Assembly (NCBI RefSeq): GCF_020520425.1
Contig: NC_079487.1
Location: 110,828,141 to 110,892,140, forward strand
Reading direction: 5' to 3'
DNA length: 64,000 nucleotides
Origin: Spinacia oleracea
Lineage: Eukaryota; Streptophyta; Magnoliopsida; Caryophyllales; Amaranthaceae
Under the pieces are notes generated by a model. It did no database searches. It had not been told where the DNA came from and saw only the letters and a program-made list of their open reading frames with translations. Positions within the stretch are counted from its first letter, which is position 1. The number at the start of each line of letters is the position of its first letter. The position numbers and the translations under genes were made by a program. Shown piece after piece: positions 35,930 to 49,523 of the stretch.

Positions 35930-36757
35930 GAAATTACTTTGGTGTCTTCTCCATCGTCAGAGTTTCTCTTTCTGGCTTAGGCAACTGAGTTAACACTCAA
36001 CAGGTATATACTCAGTTCTCTAGCCTCCGAAGTTACTGATTTCTGGTTTAAATTACATAAAATTTTAAATATGAAGATTTTAAGATATTACCACCTAACC
36101 AGTTAATAAGCTAATTCGCTGAAGTCTCTTATATAGAGCAATTAAGATTTTTCTTTACAAATTCCAATAATTAGTACACTTGTATAAGAAATTCCGAGTT
36201 AATCTTAGTGATTGGAAAACTTCCAATCAAATGGTAATTTTGTAAATATTTTGCTTGGAAATTGTAGGTAATATAATCTTGTTTGTTGACTGATATTTGT
36301 AGTTCTTGGAGTATTATTTGTCGTTAGACTGTATAGTTTATGATTGCTGATGTATACAAAATTGCAATATTGTTTTATTTGCAATTGATTGACTGGATAT
36401 GTATAGTTGTAGATTTAAGTGTTAATAGATGTTTACTGTATATTGCTACTTGCTAGTTGTTGACGGTATGTTATATAGTTGTTGTCTCGTTGATATATTA
36501 CGAAAATACAATATTGACTGTACATGTGATCCACATTTAAAGCAATGTGGCTGTACTTGAGACCTTCATTTAATGTATTTTCGTAATTAAATAAATTAAT
36601 TATTTACGAAAATGTCATTTGATCCGGCCACCAAAATTAACTTGAAAGGCCTTACATTTGTATGTAAAACTGTTGGCTTGTCCATGGTCATATTGTGTAG
36701 ACAAGTTGGTTAAGATGGAATTTGTGAAAACTTGGTATGTAAATGTATTGCAGAAAG
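35930..36757 (+). other. COX5C: COX5C leader exon and 5' UTR intron
   Basis: A pyrimidine-rich leader ends CACTCAACAG with the donor GTATAT at 36004. The acceptor TTGCAG closes at 36753, four bases before the ATG. Plant COX5c genes are known for exactly this layout, a leader intron just before a short intronless coding exon, and in studied cases the intron raises expression. The transcription start is not placed; the left limit is approximate. Confidence 0.6.
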
Positions 36758-36952
36758 ATGGGTGGTCAGAGGATCGCACATGTAGCTTCCAAGAATCCGA
36801 GCGTAATAAAGGAGATAATATATGGAATAACCCTCGGCATTGGGTGTGGACTGTTATGGAAGATGCACCATTGGAATAATCAAAGGAGAACCAAAGAGTT
36901 CTACGACTTGTTAGAGAAGGGTCAGATTAGCGTTGTGGTAGAAGATGAATAA
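36758..36952 (+). CDS. COX5C: cytochrome c oxidase subunit 5C
   Basis: A 64-residue protein starting MGGQRIAHVASKNPSVIKEI, then a single membrane segment (IIYGITLGIGCGLLW, about 20-34), then KMHHWNNQRRTKEFYDLLEK. This matches plant COX5C along its whole length, and 63-64 residues is the usual size. It is a nuclear-encoded small subunit of mitochondrial complex IV with no cleaved presequence evident. Open sequence upstream of this ATG belongs to the leader intron, so the start at 36758 is preferred. The acidic C-terminal tail (VVVEDE) is normal for the family. Confidence 0.93.
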   Translation: MGGQRIAHVASKNPSVIKEIIYGITLGIGCGLLWKMHHWNNQRRTKEFYDLLEKGQISVVVEDE

Positions 36953-37740
36953 GAGGTTACCACTACTTGCTGGCTTCCCCCACTTTGTGCTGTCTGTTTG
37001 CTTTAGTAGTTCAAATTTCAAAAACATTGGAATGAGTACTCTGTACTAAGGATTTTTATTTTTGTTTTAGATATTTTAGGTGGATGCCAAACTGTGTATG
37101 AGAGAGCTGGCTTGTAAAATATTTGGGAGTGGCTCAAGTAAAAACTTGCGTATCTGAGCTGGTTAACAACCTGCGTCCTGTGATAGATGCTGGTTCAATA
37201 GGTCCCTTCTTCTTATCTATAATAAAATTGATCCCTTATCAATTACTCTTTATAATTTGAGTACCAGTTCTTTGATCTTTGACTACGAAGCTAGATGCAT
37301 AGAGAAATTAGCCAAAGAATAGCTATGCATTATGTCATTATATGGCTCAGCTCCTGCTGATGGCAAACGCGGTGGTTCATGTTGGCATAACTCGGGTCAT
37401 ATTTCGTGTTTGATGAGTCATTCGGTTGCGTGTATTTGGCTCAAGCAAAGTTTTGCTAGTTACAAGAACATGCACAACTTTGTTATGATACTTTCGCCGA
37501 AGATGAGAGTAGTTGTCAACAATCAACCAAGAACGTACAACATATTAAGCAAGCTATATACTCCGTAACTATTAAGCCACAAAGTTTCCAAAAAACTACA
37601 CAAGCCTAAATGAGTAAATGATCAATCCATGATTGTTCATTGTGTACAATAAAAGTACAATCAAGGTAAAGTATAAGCTAGTACATGGCCATTCATCCAT
37701 TTCCTCTGAAAATACTCGATCCCGCCAAGTTTAAACCAGT
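36953..37740. other. intergenic DNA between convergent genes
   Basis: Holds the 3' UTRs of COX5C (plus strand) and of the esterase (minus strand). No other feature was recognised. Confidence 0.4.
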
Positions 37741-40700
37741 TTAGTCCCACTGTATATCCCGGTGAAATGTCCAGTCAGATCCGTTGAGCGTTTGAGTTCC
37801 ATCAATAGAAACCATATAGTAAGGGGAGTCTTCACAGAATTCAGTTGGCATGGACTTCCAATGCAAACTCGGCACCCAATCTGCTTCCTTGATCACCTTC
37901 AGTATCTCTTCTACCAATATCTTGCTTCCTTCTTCAGAGAAATGTATTCCATCTCTGCCCACATACAACTTCCAACACATTAACTTTGCTTACCTTCCTA
38001 AACCAGATATAAATATACTTCTTCCGTTCAATTAACAAGTTCGTCACATATTATGTTGAAGCTTTTCGAACTTTCTCATATTTTCTTGATGTCTTTTAGA
38101 AGAATTCCAAAAAAATGTTCTACATTGGTAAGGCTAAGGCTAATGTTTTTCAGCTTTAACCTCTTAGAAAGAGAGGAAATAAAATTGAGATGGAGGTAGT
38201 AACATTTTGAAGAGGAATAAAGTAATCCTTTGTTTCAGGGTTTTCATCGAAAGGATTCTAAGTATAATTCAATGTGAAATGCATGTGAAAGTAATTCAGG
38301 ATTACTGCAGAAAGTGAAAGTTATCAAACTGGTTAAATATAAAAAAAAACTTACGTAAAACAAGTTGTCAACCAGTCATCCTTCCTCTGGATTGCAGTGT
38401 AAAGATCAACCACTTTCATATCCATTTCCTTGCACAGTTCTATCAGAGCTTCAGAATACTTTTGACATCGTTCATTCGTTCGAATTAGATCCGATAGATA
38501 TATACTGGTTCAACAGAAATACCTATTGCAGAATTAGCAACCTGATTTGATAAAAGTTTAACAAAACAAAACATCTTAGAGGAGAACCTTCTGGTTTCCC
38601 GAATACGGTCTTCATTCACCGGAGGACTGCTTAGGAAAATAATCCGAGTTGTATCTGAAAGACCCTAAATTTCAAATGCTTAGGTTAGACTTCAAATAAT
38701 ATGTAAGCGAAAAAGATCCAAGTCAAGATAATATGCATTGTGACATTAAAATGAGTCCTTCAGGTGAAATATAGTTCTGACATATAGTTCCTGAATCTTA
38801 AGAGAAGCCTCATCACATGAACAGGTTCATAAGATATGCAAAATTTAAGACTGATGAAAGAACGTCAGACTATTTCAAAGCCTCAAGAACATGCTTTATA
38901 CAATTAATTGATAGTTACATGAAGTAAACACAGCCTATGAGTTAAACATATTGAATAGGGATTAGGGAAGAAGGAAGCAACACCTTAATATGAGTGGCAA
39001 TCTTTCTCATGTTCTCAACATATTCGGGAAGTGGCACATGAGGGCCGAGACCTGACGGGTGGGTGCCCATTGAATCATTACCTCCGAAGTATACTATTAC
39101 CAGTGAAGGTTGAGTATCAGCATCCTAGAATCAAGAACATTAAATCAAGGTCAAACTTTTAGCTACAAGGGAAAATAAAATAAAAACCGATGTTAAATAC
39201 ACAAGATCAGCATGGAATGAAGATCTAAGGCACTGCAGTACAAATTTTGTAATGTGGAGTATAGCACAAAACAAACCCAGCTTAAGACATTATCTGTAAC
39301 ATACTTTCTAGAAGAAGTCCGACCATATTTCAAACAAAGAAAAGCTTTCTAACAAGTAAAAAATTCATTCATCTCACAGAGACTCACAGACAAAGACAGT
39401 GACACAAGCAAGAGGGGGACATAGAGGGGGAGAGAGGGGTGGGACTGTGGGCAGGATGAGGGACAGATTTCTATTATCCCTTCCCTTAGTGAAACAGACT
39501 ATCACAAAACAGCAGAACTAACCTACTAAGGTAAATGGATTCACGAATTGAAAACCGACTATTGTTGCAGTGCATAGCCAGAAAAGTAATTTCATCACAG
39601 GCGATTTCAGAGAAAACAGAAATATTTGTAACAGGACAAGCAATTAGGAACTGACAGTTGTCAACAGATTAGTAGTACGAGGCACCAACTCCTTGATGAG
39701 TGATGGTCCACACACACACACACACACACAATGAACAGCATTTCTACGGCTTTGAAATCCATCTTGCAGGGAACTCAGAGGCTACAATAGCATTTTTTCA
39801 GACCCAAATTGCTCAACTCATGCACAAACATATCCGCTGAGATGAGCATGAGTCTCCTGCTAGCCACTACTCACAGAACCATCTCCATTTTTTTTAAAAA
39901 AAGGAATTGGCAGTAACGCTTTAGCCTAAAGGGATAATAGAAAGGCCAAGGATACAATAGATCATAAAATCAAACATTCAACTTCCAAATCCCACTCACT
40001 ATTGCATGTATTTTGATAATGTCAAATGAGCCTTCCATGGACTATTTCCTAGAGAGAAAACCCAAGAGTGACAAGACATGAAATAATTCCTGCCCTATTC
40101 CAAATAACATATTTCTACCAAGTACCTGGCTCTAATTTTATCTCCTGGGAAATACAGCAATAACTTTTACACCCATACTTCTCTTTGTACGGTACCCCTT
40201 ACATTCAAAGACACATTAGCTTGTCTATAACATCTATCTAAAACCAGAAAATACCCTTTGCACTGCACTTGTGCATCATTTTCTGATAGTTTCTACAAGA
40301 TCACACCTTCTCATGCTGTAACATTCATTCAGTTTTCTGTTCACAGTACTTAGACTATGTACGGTTAGATTTGACATAAAGAGGTGGGTCGAAAGTTTTT
40401 GTTTGCAACCTAAAGAATAACAGTAATGAGAGAATCACCTTTGGAAAGACTTGATCAAGGACCTCCAGTGCACGGCGAGAGTTCCAGCAAGTATATCCTC
40501 TCACAAGAATGTCTGCCTGCAAAATATCAAAAAGCCAAGATTCAATAAGAGCAAGCGAGGACAAACCAGTCTTATTTGCAAGAAACATACAAGAGATAAG
40601 AGGACATATGGAATGACTATGATGGAGCTGGGCGAGAGGTGGGGATATTAAAGCTAATTAAACATGGAATAAGAACCAACATAGCTGCAAAGTACTTTAA

Positions 40701-41829
40701 TTAAGATTGTCACTCATAGCCATCATACATTCCTCCACATAGCAACTTCCTACCAATCCGTCTCAAGAGCTAGCTCGATAATGACATGAAATGATTGAAC
40801 TCTTAAGAAATCACATCTACATTGCCCTTAAATTTCAGTCATTTTCTATAACAGTGCATCTTTAAACCTTGCTAATCAAACACCTCTTTAAGAACTAGCA
40901 TTAATAGTTCGAATGGGTCACTAATCAACCACCTCTTCCTTTAATTAAAATAGAAAATGGTCATTTAGAAGTTACTTTCCCGACAACTTGTCTAACATGG
41001 CATTGTTGTTGGCTAGGAGGAGTGTCTTTAATCTAAAAAGCGTAATTCTAGTGTGACACGGGTGTTGGTGTACCATACGATAGGGACTAAGTATCGAGAA
41101 TTGAGGTGACATTTTCCATCTCATGGCAACAAACAATAACAATGATAGACCCGTGAAGCATCTCCCCTTATCGTATCACAATCATCTTTCTACACTGCTT
41201 AATCCTATTTCATATCCCAAGTTCACTGTAATCTTCCCCTTGTATAGCTAATTAGGCCCTAGAATCTAGCCTTTAATTAGCTATGCAAGGTGAAGATTAC
41301 ACGCCTAATATATATTTGCTTATTATGAAAATATTATGCTAATTATGAAAATATTATTCTGATATGTACGTTGACTAATTCATTGGCTATCAACAACTAC
41401 AAACCTTCCATAAAAAAGATCAAAAGAAGCTCAAAAAATGACCATCAAGCAACATATCAAACTTCTTTAAACTAAAAACACCCTAATCTCAATGAAACTT
41501 CACATACACAATGAAACACATAGTGACATAATGAATCAATCAAAATAAATAATTGCCATCATTCTCAATCAAATAAGAAGTAACTTATTACAACTTCCAC
41601 AAGATCATTGATTCATGAATACCCTAATTTCAGCACCAAAGACAACAAATTTCACAATTAAAAGTAACACAAAACAATCAAAATCAAAACAAATGAACTA
41701 AATGCTCCAAATATAAACCTTGCGAGCATAAAGATCAGCGAGAATGGCGCCCCAGCCGCCATTACTGAAACTGTATTGAACAATTGATGACCCGAAGAGC
41801 ACGAACTGCGGTCTGGCAGGTCCCACCAT
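37741..41829 (-). CDS. GDSL/SGNH-hydrolase esterase, CPRD49-like, six exons
   Basis: Exons on the minus strand: 41829-41719, 40516-40439, 39124-38984, 38666-38590, 38504-38355 and 37954-37741; phases agree and give 256 residues. SGNH blocks are visible: FGSSIVQ near the N terminus (nucleophile Ser15 in place of the GDS form), YFGGNDS (77-80 GGND, oxyanion Asn) and DGIHFSEEG (D187, H190, the catalytic Asp/His). This short plant subgroup is often named isoamyl-acetate-hydrolysing esterase or CPRD49. It has no signal peptide, so an intracellular esterase acting on small acyl esters is likely; the substrate cannot be read from sequence. Exon 5 begins with an unusual SIYLSDLI stretch; that boundary is the least certain. 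Introns 1 and 2 are more than 1.2 kb each and carry simple repeats. Confidence 0.9.
39709..39730. repeat. (CA)n microsatellite in esterase intron 2
   Basis: Eleven CA units without interruption. Confidence 0.95.
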
Positions 41830-42773
41830 CTTTTGTAAAGGGAAAATTTGCAGTGAAGTTTGAGAGGAAGAAGATGAAGATTCAAGGAGAAAATTAAAGG
41901 AGTTTGGGAAATATAGTGGGGGTTGAAAGTGGGTGGAAAGAAGTGAATAAATACAAGTAATTTAGGATACACAATTTGGTGGGATATTCAATGCATTGCA
42001 TAACTCTATGTCTCTACTCTCTCTCTACTACCCAACCTCCATTTCATTCATTCTTATGCAACTTGATCACTACTCAATAGTCAATACTCATGGATGAGTT
42101 CAACATTTTAAATGATGAGTAATTGACTTGATTTAAGTTATTTTATTTTATTTTATTTTATTTTATTTTGGGTTTGAAATGTTAATTTTTCCTTTCATTT
42201 AAACAAATTTTACACATTAGAGCATCTCCACATTATTTTTCACTAACTTTATCACATAACCTTTTCATTTCGCAATTTCATACCTACATTCATTAACCTC
42301 CCCCATTTACCTTTTCTCTCCTACTTTTTCATACCCCACTACATTTTCTCCCTCCTACTCTCCATACTCCACCAATATTAATAAAAATTATTTGATTCAA
42401 CACATTAATATTAGATAATATTAATTCAATCAAAATTTAATAATTATAATTAAATAATTACCATTTAATTAATCGGAGTAAATCATTAATTATAGTACAT
42501 TAAAAAAGCCTTATTATTAATTACACTAATTTAATCGTTAATTGCTATTTACACTAATTTACTCGATTTTTAAAAAATTAAAATTAATTAACAAGTGGGG
42601 TTGTTTGAAGGGGAATGGAAACCCAGGTGGTTGTGTTGCAACAAAGCCTTGGGGACCACTTTTACATGGGAAGCTTCCTCTATTATTAACCTCTCCTTTT
42701 ATTTTCTGATTATTAGAAACATTCAACAATAATTGATAGCTTCCCTTTTTCATTTTTTCTCAAATGGGAAGTA
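41830..42773. other. esterase upstream region and AT-rich DNA
   Basis: Presumed promoter and 5' UTR of the esterase lie next to 41830, with no certain TATA box. A (TTTTA)n pentanucleotide repeat occupies 42138-42170. Beyond it AATTA-rich intergenic DNA continues; no gene seen. Confidence 0.45.
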
Positions 42774-43056
42774 CTCCCTTTGTATTTATTTAAGGGATAC
42801 ACTTGTCTTTTCCGGCCGTATTTATTTAAGAGATACACTTGCTATTTTTAGTAACTTATCAACCCCACCATCTAATTAAATAATATATCTACACCCCACC
42901 CCCACCTCCCACCCCCTAAAATGACATGGTCCCCACTTGTTTTACTCATTAAAATATCTATCCAACCCCACTTGTTTTATTACTTTATGTCATTCAATTC
43001 TTATTCTTAATACCCGTGCCCAACCAAGTGTATCTCTTAAATAAATATGGAGGGAG
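42774..43056. mobile_element. Stowaway-type MITE, 283 bp, same subfamily as 5281-5605
   Basis: CTCCCTTTGTATTTATTTAA at the left and TTAAATAAATATGGAGGGAG at the right, with TA on both sides. The left terminal repeat is doubled with a TTTTCCGGCCG linker, exactly as in 5281-5605, and the interiors share ATGACATGGTCCCCACTTG. Confidence 0.9.
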
Positions 43057-43165
43057 TACTGAAAAGGGGACATTGAGTCCTCAATAGTCAAAAGACTCAA
43101 AAGTAGGCTTATACATGTACTAATGTTTATACACGTCTAAATACATGCCATTTTATGTACATAAC

Positions 43166-43817
43166 TAGGGGTGTGCAAAATCGGGTTCGGTTACCCGTTA
43201 TGAATTTATTTCGGATAACCGTTAGTTTCGGGTTACAAGAATGTCGACCCTAAACCGTATCCATAACTACCGGTACCCGCTTTTTCGGGTTTTGGGTTTT
43301 TTTCGGTCGGTTCGGTCGGGTAATAGTTCAAATTAATATGAAATATTTTCTATAAAAATTGCAAATAAAGTAAGTACAAAAATCTAAATATCTACTAAAA
43401 TAGACTGACTAAAAAAAATGGAAGAACAAAATCATACACCACTAGCAAACAACAATAATACATCATCCAACAGTAATAGATCGAGCAAAATCCAACATCA
43501 ATCACAACATTAGCAAAACAGCAAAAACAACAGTATTACTAGAAAAATGAGGGAAGTGAAAAATTGAGAGGGAAATTTCAGAGAAAATAGAAAAATTAAA
43601 TATTGTTAAAAAGTATTACTGGAAAAATGGGTAAAAGTACAAAAAAAATTGTAATTTCGGGCGGTTCGGTTACCCGCATGTTCGGTTCGGTTTTTTTAAA
43701 AATTCAAAAAGACTGACCCTAACCCTATTATTTCGGTTCGATTACCCGGTTTTTTCGGTTCGATTTTTTCGATTTTCGAATTCGGTTTCGGTTTTCCGAA
43801 TTTTTTGCACAGCCCTA
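43166..43817. mobile_element. hAT-like non-autonomous element, about 650 bp
   Basis: Ends TAGGGGTGTGCAAAATCGG and TTTTTTGCACAGCCCTA form inverted repeats. Flanks TACATAAC / CATAAACC are an imperfect match, so the duplication has decayed or the end is off by a base. The arms hold many GGTTCGGTTACCCG motifs in both orientations. Confidence 0.68.
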
Positions 43818-44803
43818 CATAAACCGGGGGGGATGAGTAATTGTGTTGATTAGAACTATCTCTTTTTTGTAGGACAAAATCATTTTATGAACTTATTAGC
43901 TTGATAACCCGTATTTTAACGTTTGGCTAGACCGGAACGGTAAACATATTAATTACTTCGAATGGTGTGAATTAATACTCCACCAAACTTGGGCATACTT
44001 TAATGGCAGCTGAGAAGTAAGCACATGCACTTGGTCTTGAAAGTTAGTACTACATTGAAACTGCAAGTACAACCAAAAGTGGCCAAAATGGGACTAATGA
44101 AAGCCACAGCTAAGTGACATTAGTACATTACTATATCAGGTTATGCACCTCTACAAAGTCATAAAAAACAGGTGCGTCGGAACATCCAGAAAATCGAAAC
44201 AATTCCGAAAGAGATCAGAACGTTAGATTACGTTTCAAAACATTGTTATTTGGTTTATGCATCACACCTGTTGTATACGCAATTACACAGTACATGTTAG
44301 TATGTTACAAGTATCATCTCGACAAAGATTTTGTTATATATTTGGGTGTCTTGGTTTAATCCAAATATGAGAACGTAAGCTTAAGAAGCACAAGTACTGC
44401 ACATGTAGTGGAGAAAGCATTTAAGTATAAGATCAAACATCACTTGGTCAAGGTCTTATCGGTGAAAACAAAAATCATGTGTATAGTTGTTCAATTAGGA
44501 TCATAAAACCTACTTGTAAAATAAAGTAGAACCAAAAGGCAACAAAAATGGTTCAACAGCAACAGCAACAGCAACAGCAACAATACATTATTCATAATTT
44601 ATAATTATGCTTGTTAATTACAGTGTAAGAACCCCTCGTATCCAGCTATCGGGGTTGTTCAAAATTCGAATAATGAATGTTATATGCACATTGCATTCCT
44701 AAACAATGGCTGTAAATGATGATCAATCAGTTGGCTTGGCCCAAAATAATAGGTTTGTGTAACTAAAACAAAATCGAACGCATACAAATGTGTAAACCAG
44801 CAT
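43818..44803. other. intergenic DNA and 3' flank of the ABC1 kinase
   Basis: Contains a short (CAACAG)n repeat at 44554-44583. No gene was recognised; 44620-44800 is probably the 3' UTR of the minus-strand kinase gene. Confidence 0.45.
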
Positions 44804-47800
44804 TCAGCAGCCCAGAGCTTTTCTATATAGCAAAAATTTCTGTACTTGCAACAACCATATACCAAAGTGCATCCCCAGAAGTCGAGCTCTTAAGATAATC
44901 CCTTCCAACCAGACAGTTAGCCATGTTAACAAAGATTTCTTTTTCAACAACTTTGCCTCAATGACTGCTTCGGAAGAAACCCGACCAATAATCAAGAATG
45001 TTTCCAAAGATGATCCTTGCAACTGAACAAAGAATCATAATTAAAGTTAGATTTGGGACCGTTGTCAAACAGAAAATTAAAAACAACCAACAGTTATTCA
45101 GGACATACGCTTAATATAATTATACGATTGCATAAAAAATATAAAAACTACTAACAGTTTATGCCCTTGGAAAAGCTACACGCCTATACTTCCTCCGTTT
45201 TTAGAAGAGCAGCGTTTTCCTTGTGTACTTTTAAGAGTACCCACTGTCCTTATAATGCAGAACTTTGAATGTGGTTCATTCGTTCTAGCAAATTCCCAAG
45301 GGTTGAAGGGACTCGGGAGTATCTAAATTTGGCAAAGATGTCCCTTTACCCATTGTTGAAAATTATATTCTGCACCTAAGACCAGGATGTGCATCCATAT
45401 ATAATCATTTACTTCATTATTCGTGAAGTTTTGAAAGTGGCCACTCAAGTACAGAGAGTAACTAATACTTTGTACGTATCTCAGTGCATTTGAACCAAGA
45501 AAGATGAAAAAGGGTCAGCAAAGTCTACCTCAGAAAATCAGTTACCCCTTTTTTCTAAAAAAAGGAAATGAACTGACCACCAACACCTAATGTGATTTAA
45601 CTATGAATGGTTCCATGAACCTACAAATTCTCCCCTCTGGTCATTTTCCCCCAGTATCTCTCAGCACCTAATGAATTAGTTACTAGACAATTTTTCCTAA
45701 CGAATACAACCAGTTATCTATTACTGACAATTAAAAGAGCACCAGAGAAAACAGAAAGTCCGGAAACCATCTGATAACAGGTGTAATAACACAACCTGGT
45801 GACACTTACACCTGAATCGTGTACTCATAGTCATTTTTTTATCAACACAAACTCAATTCATCAGATATACAAGGAACCCTTTCGTGCTTATGTTTATCTA
45901 CTTGGTCAGTAGAAAATACTAGAAACAACAAAGGAGTTATCACATGAATCTAAAGTTTGAGTGCAATACCAAAGCATTGTTAACCGCCCGTAAGCAATCA
46001 TTGGTCTTCAACATCAACAAAATTACACGAGGTAGCCTCCTTAAAAGTTCTGAAATCTGAGGGAAGTATTGGGATGCATACATCTGCAATCGCAACAACA
46101 ATCCATTAAAGAAAACCATCACATGAACAAAATTACAGCAGCAATCCAAGCAAGTATGTGCAAGTTAATTAGGAAGACCTAATCAACTATACTCCGTATT
46201 AAACTTGAATCAACACTTTATACAGGAAAATCTCTTAAGAAAAAGAGAAAAGGTAAAGCATTACAATAAATAAGTTTACCTGGAGTTCGGATCGATCACT
46301 GTCTGTCCCCTGTACCACTAAATGATCAACTGAGGAATCAATGACCCTGTTCCAAGGCCTCATTGTCAGAATACCTGCAAATAGTGCATAGAGGTCATCC
46401 CCGGCACCCAGCTTTGCACTATTTTCTCGTATAGCTTTTTCATCAGAAAACACCAACCCCTACATAACACATCATCAATAAGATAGGTCTCCAATGTTCT
46501 AAATGCCCTCCAAATATATAAGCAAGGAATCATCACACTTGGAATGAAACTTTAAATTTAAGATAAGCAAGGAAGATTTCAAACCTTCCACAATGCAGCA
46601 TAGTTGATTCTGGTATCAACGTCCAGCTCTTTATATAGACCATGGTCCAAAAGTACCAACTGTGGTTTTCTCTTGCCTGTTAAAAAGGAACGGAAGTCAG
46701 AAGAGGAAGACAATACAGGGATAAATGCATGATGAAAAGCCAAAAAAAGATATGCACTTATGCAAACATATACGCATTATGTATTTACACACACGAGGGA
46801 CACTTTCAATTTAAGATTCACCCACATTTTGGAGAAAAATCATATATAATACACAGTGGAATTCAGCACCAACGGTATAAATGTAAATACTAAATAGGTT
46901 ACAGATAACAAGCCAAATATGATTTTTTATAAGGTCAAGCTGAGCCAATGATGAACAGTATGGTAGCAAGATGGATTTACAATTAAAGCCTTTCAAGTTC
47001 AACAGCACATGGATTGATACATAGAATTTGCTAGATTTAAAGCTTCAGGGCATTGAAACATGAATGCACAATTTATCCTAAGAAAAATGCAAACGGCCAA
47101 AAGCCACATTTGCAGATTTTCAAGAACAAACCAAATTCAAAATTGAGAAGGCCACAAGATAGCACAAAAAAAAGAGTAGAGCTACACAATTGATTACAAC
47201 TATTAGGACATGAACTAGATGGTAGTACCATTCAAGGACCACTGACATGCCATATGTGACAATCACATCAAACACCTGGCACCAGATGCACATTTCAAAG
47301 ATAATAGATCTCTACTACTATGCCATAAGTCGCATAAACACCTGGCTCCAGATGCATATTTCAGACAAAACAAATCTCTACTACTAAAGGGGAAAGAGTT
47401 GGAATCCCTTGTTAGACCAGGTCGCCTCATCCCCGGAGAAAGTCCACCAACACAATTTCAGACAATAAAAACCATGATTAATAATAATCTACAAATGGCT
47501 ATAAACCAAAATACTCGGCACAACAAAAGAAAGACAGAATATCAAACCAAACTACTTCAACCCAGACATGAACATTGGTCGCTACCCCGCTGGGATAAGC
47601 TGGCATTACGGTCAGTTCCAGATACCGGACTGACCCCTGAACCATGCTGGACAGATATTACGCCACAGTAAGCTGGTCTAACCTAGCAATCAGGGTGTTC
47701 AGCGTGTTCTCCAAGTGATTGTCTATATTTTCCCCTAACCAGCATCTAATCCTTACACACACAATCTCCCTCCCAAAGTTCGACAAGCCAGTTAATGTGT

Positions 47801-49454
47801 CACACAACATTTTTGCAATACAAGAAAGTATATGGACAAAGTTTACCCAATATATTTCTTTTGCCTGAAGGCAATGGACGAACTATCAAGTTGGCTGCAT
47901 GTGGATCACAGTGCACAAATCCATGTTTGTAAATCATCTCAGCGAAAGCCTCGCTAATCTGCAATCAATTACAAATCATCAATCATAATAGACAATGCCG
48001 AAGGTTGAAGTACAAATATGGAACAGAAGAACTTTTTTATAAAAAAGAAACGAATACAGGAAGGTCCAATATAACAAACCAAACTATCAGATACCTTAAT
48101 TTAGACCCCTATCAAATTAGTTATCAACTCCAAAACTTAACAGAGTGAAAAAAGTTCCTATACAAATGAGAACTGAACCAGAGTTCATGTAACGCCAGGA
48201 TCAAGCCATGCCTTAGCTATACCGGAGGTCTTGTGACCTCAGGACCATCCCATGCTATCTAGTGTTTCAAGATCAGGAAAATTACCAGTCGGGAAACATC
48301 GTATGGTTGAACTCCCATCTTCCGAATGCCCTTCACATCATCAATTTGGACACCATCCATAAACTCCATAGTTAACAATTTTTTGGTACTCATATTCCAG
48401 TAGACCAATGGAACATATATACTGTCTGCTATATGTGGTGATAGTTTCCTGAAATTATGCACACATTTCTGACTGTTCTGTGCCTCCACCAAGAAGTCTA
48501 GTTCCTGATAAACATGACAACAATATTATAATCAGGTTTCTTGGGTCTAACAAAATTAGCTCCAGTTAACATTCAAATCAAGTGCATATGGTGTAAATAT
48601 TAATATCCTACTGAAGTTAAAAAGATAAACTTGAACAATAGATAAGTGATAACCATTCAAAGAACCAAATTATTTTTCTTTCTAGTCTTGAGTTCCTTAA
48701 TTGGTGGGCTCTATAGGAAGTAAACTCAAGATATCTAAATACTAGACTGCTTCAAATTTATCATCAAATAGCAATCCAATGAGAACCTGTGTAGACTGTA
48801 GATATACGTTTCCTTGCAGCATTTATCCCAACCTAATTGTAGACCAAAAGCCAACTCAGGACACTGTACCATTGAGGCCACTATAAAAAAAAATCAGTCA
48901 CAAAGGTAGATCAACTCTAGTGTCCGTAAATAATGTCCAGAGAGTATATTTTTTGGTTATTTCTCCAATGCCCCATCTCCAAAATCATTAATAGACATTG
49001 CATGGAAGTATAGAACATATGAAGATATCATTCATTGCATTGTTTTCCTAGATATGTAAAATTTCACTGAGATTTCAAGCATATTTAGAGAAATTTAAAT
49101 CCTAATTCTTTGGGACAGCCAAAATCAGGAGTCTCCATCATTGTCTTCAGGAGAAAAGAATAAAACCTATTATGTAAAGGTGACCCATGTGTAAAGAACG
49201 ACAAACGACAATCTTTATAGCCACACGATTCCATTTTGATTTCCCCTTCCCTAATATTAGGCATATCAACAACAACAACAACAACAACAAAGCCTTAGTC
49301 CCAAAATGATTTGGGGTCGGCTAACATGAATCGTCGTAGGAGATCGTCATTGTCACCAATCAAACTAGAAAGGAGCAGGAAGTAAAAAAGAAAAACAAGG
49401 AAGAAAAAGTGGAATTAATGAAAGTAAGATAAGAGAAATATATGTGTATATATA

Positions 49455-49523
<69 letters not shown>

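Noticed and set aside
36658-36879. 73-codon frame overlapping COX5C
   Set aside because: It is another frame of the leader intron and COX5C exon, with no conservation.
47399-47671. 90-codon open frame inside kinase intron 8
   Set aside because: It is on the strand opposite the gene, has no domain and no splice context; probably chance or a decayed element.
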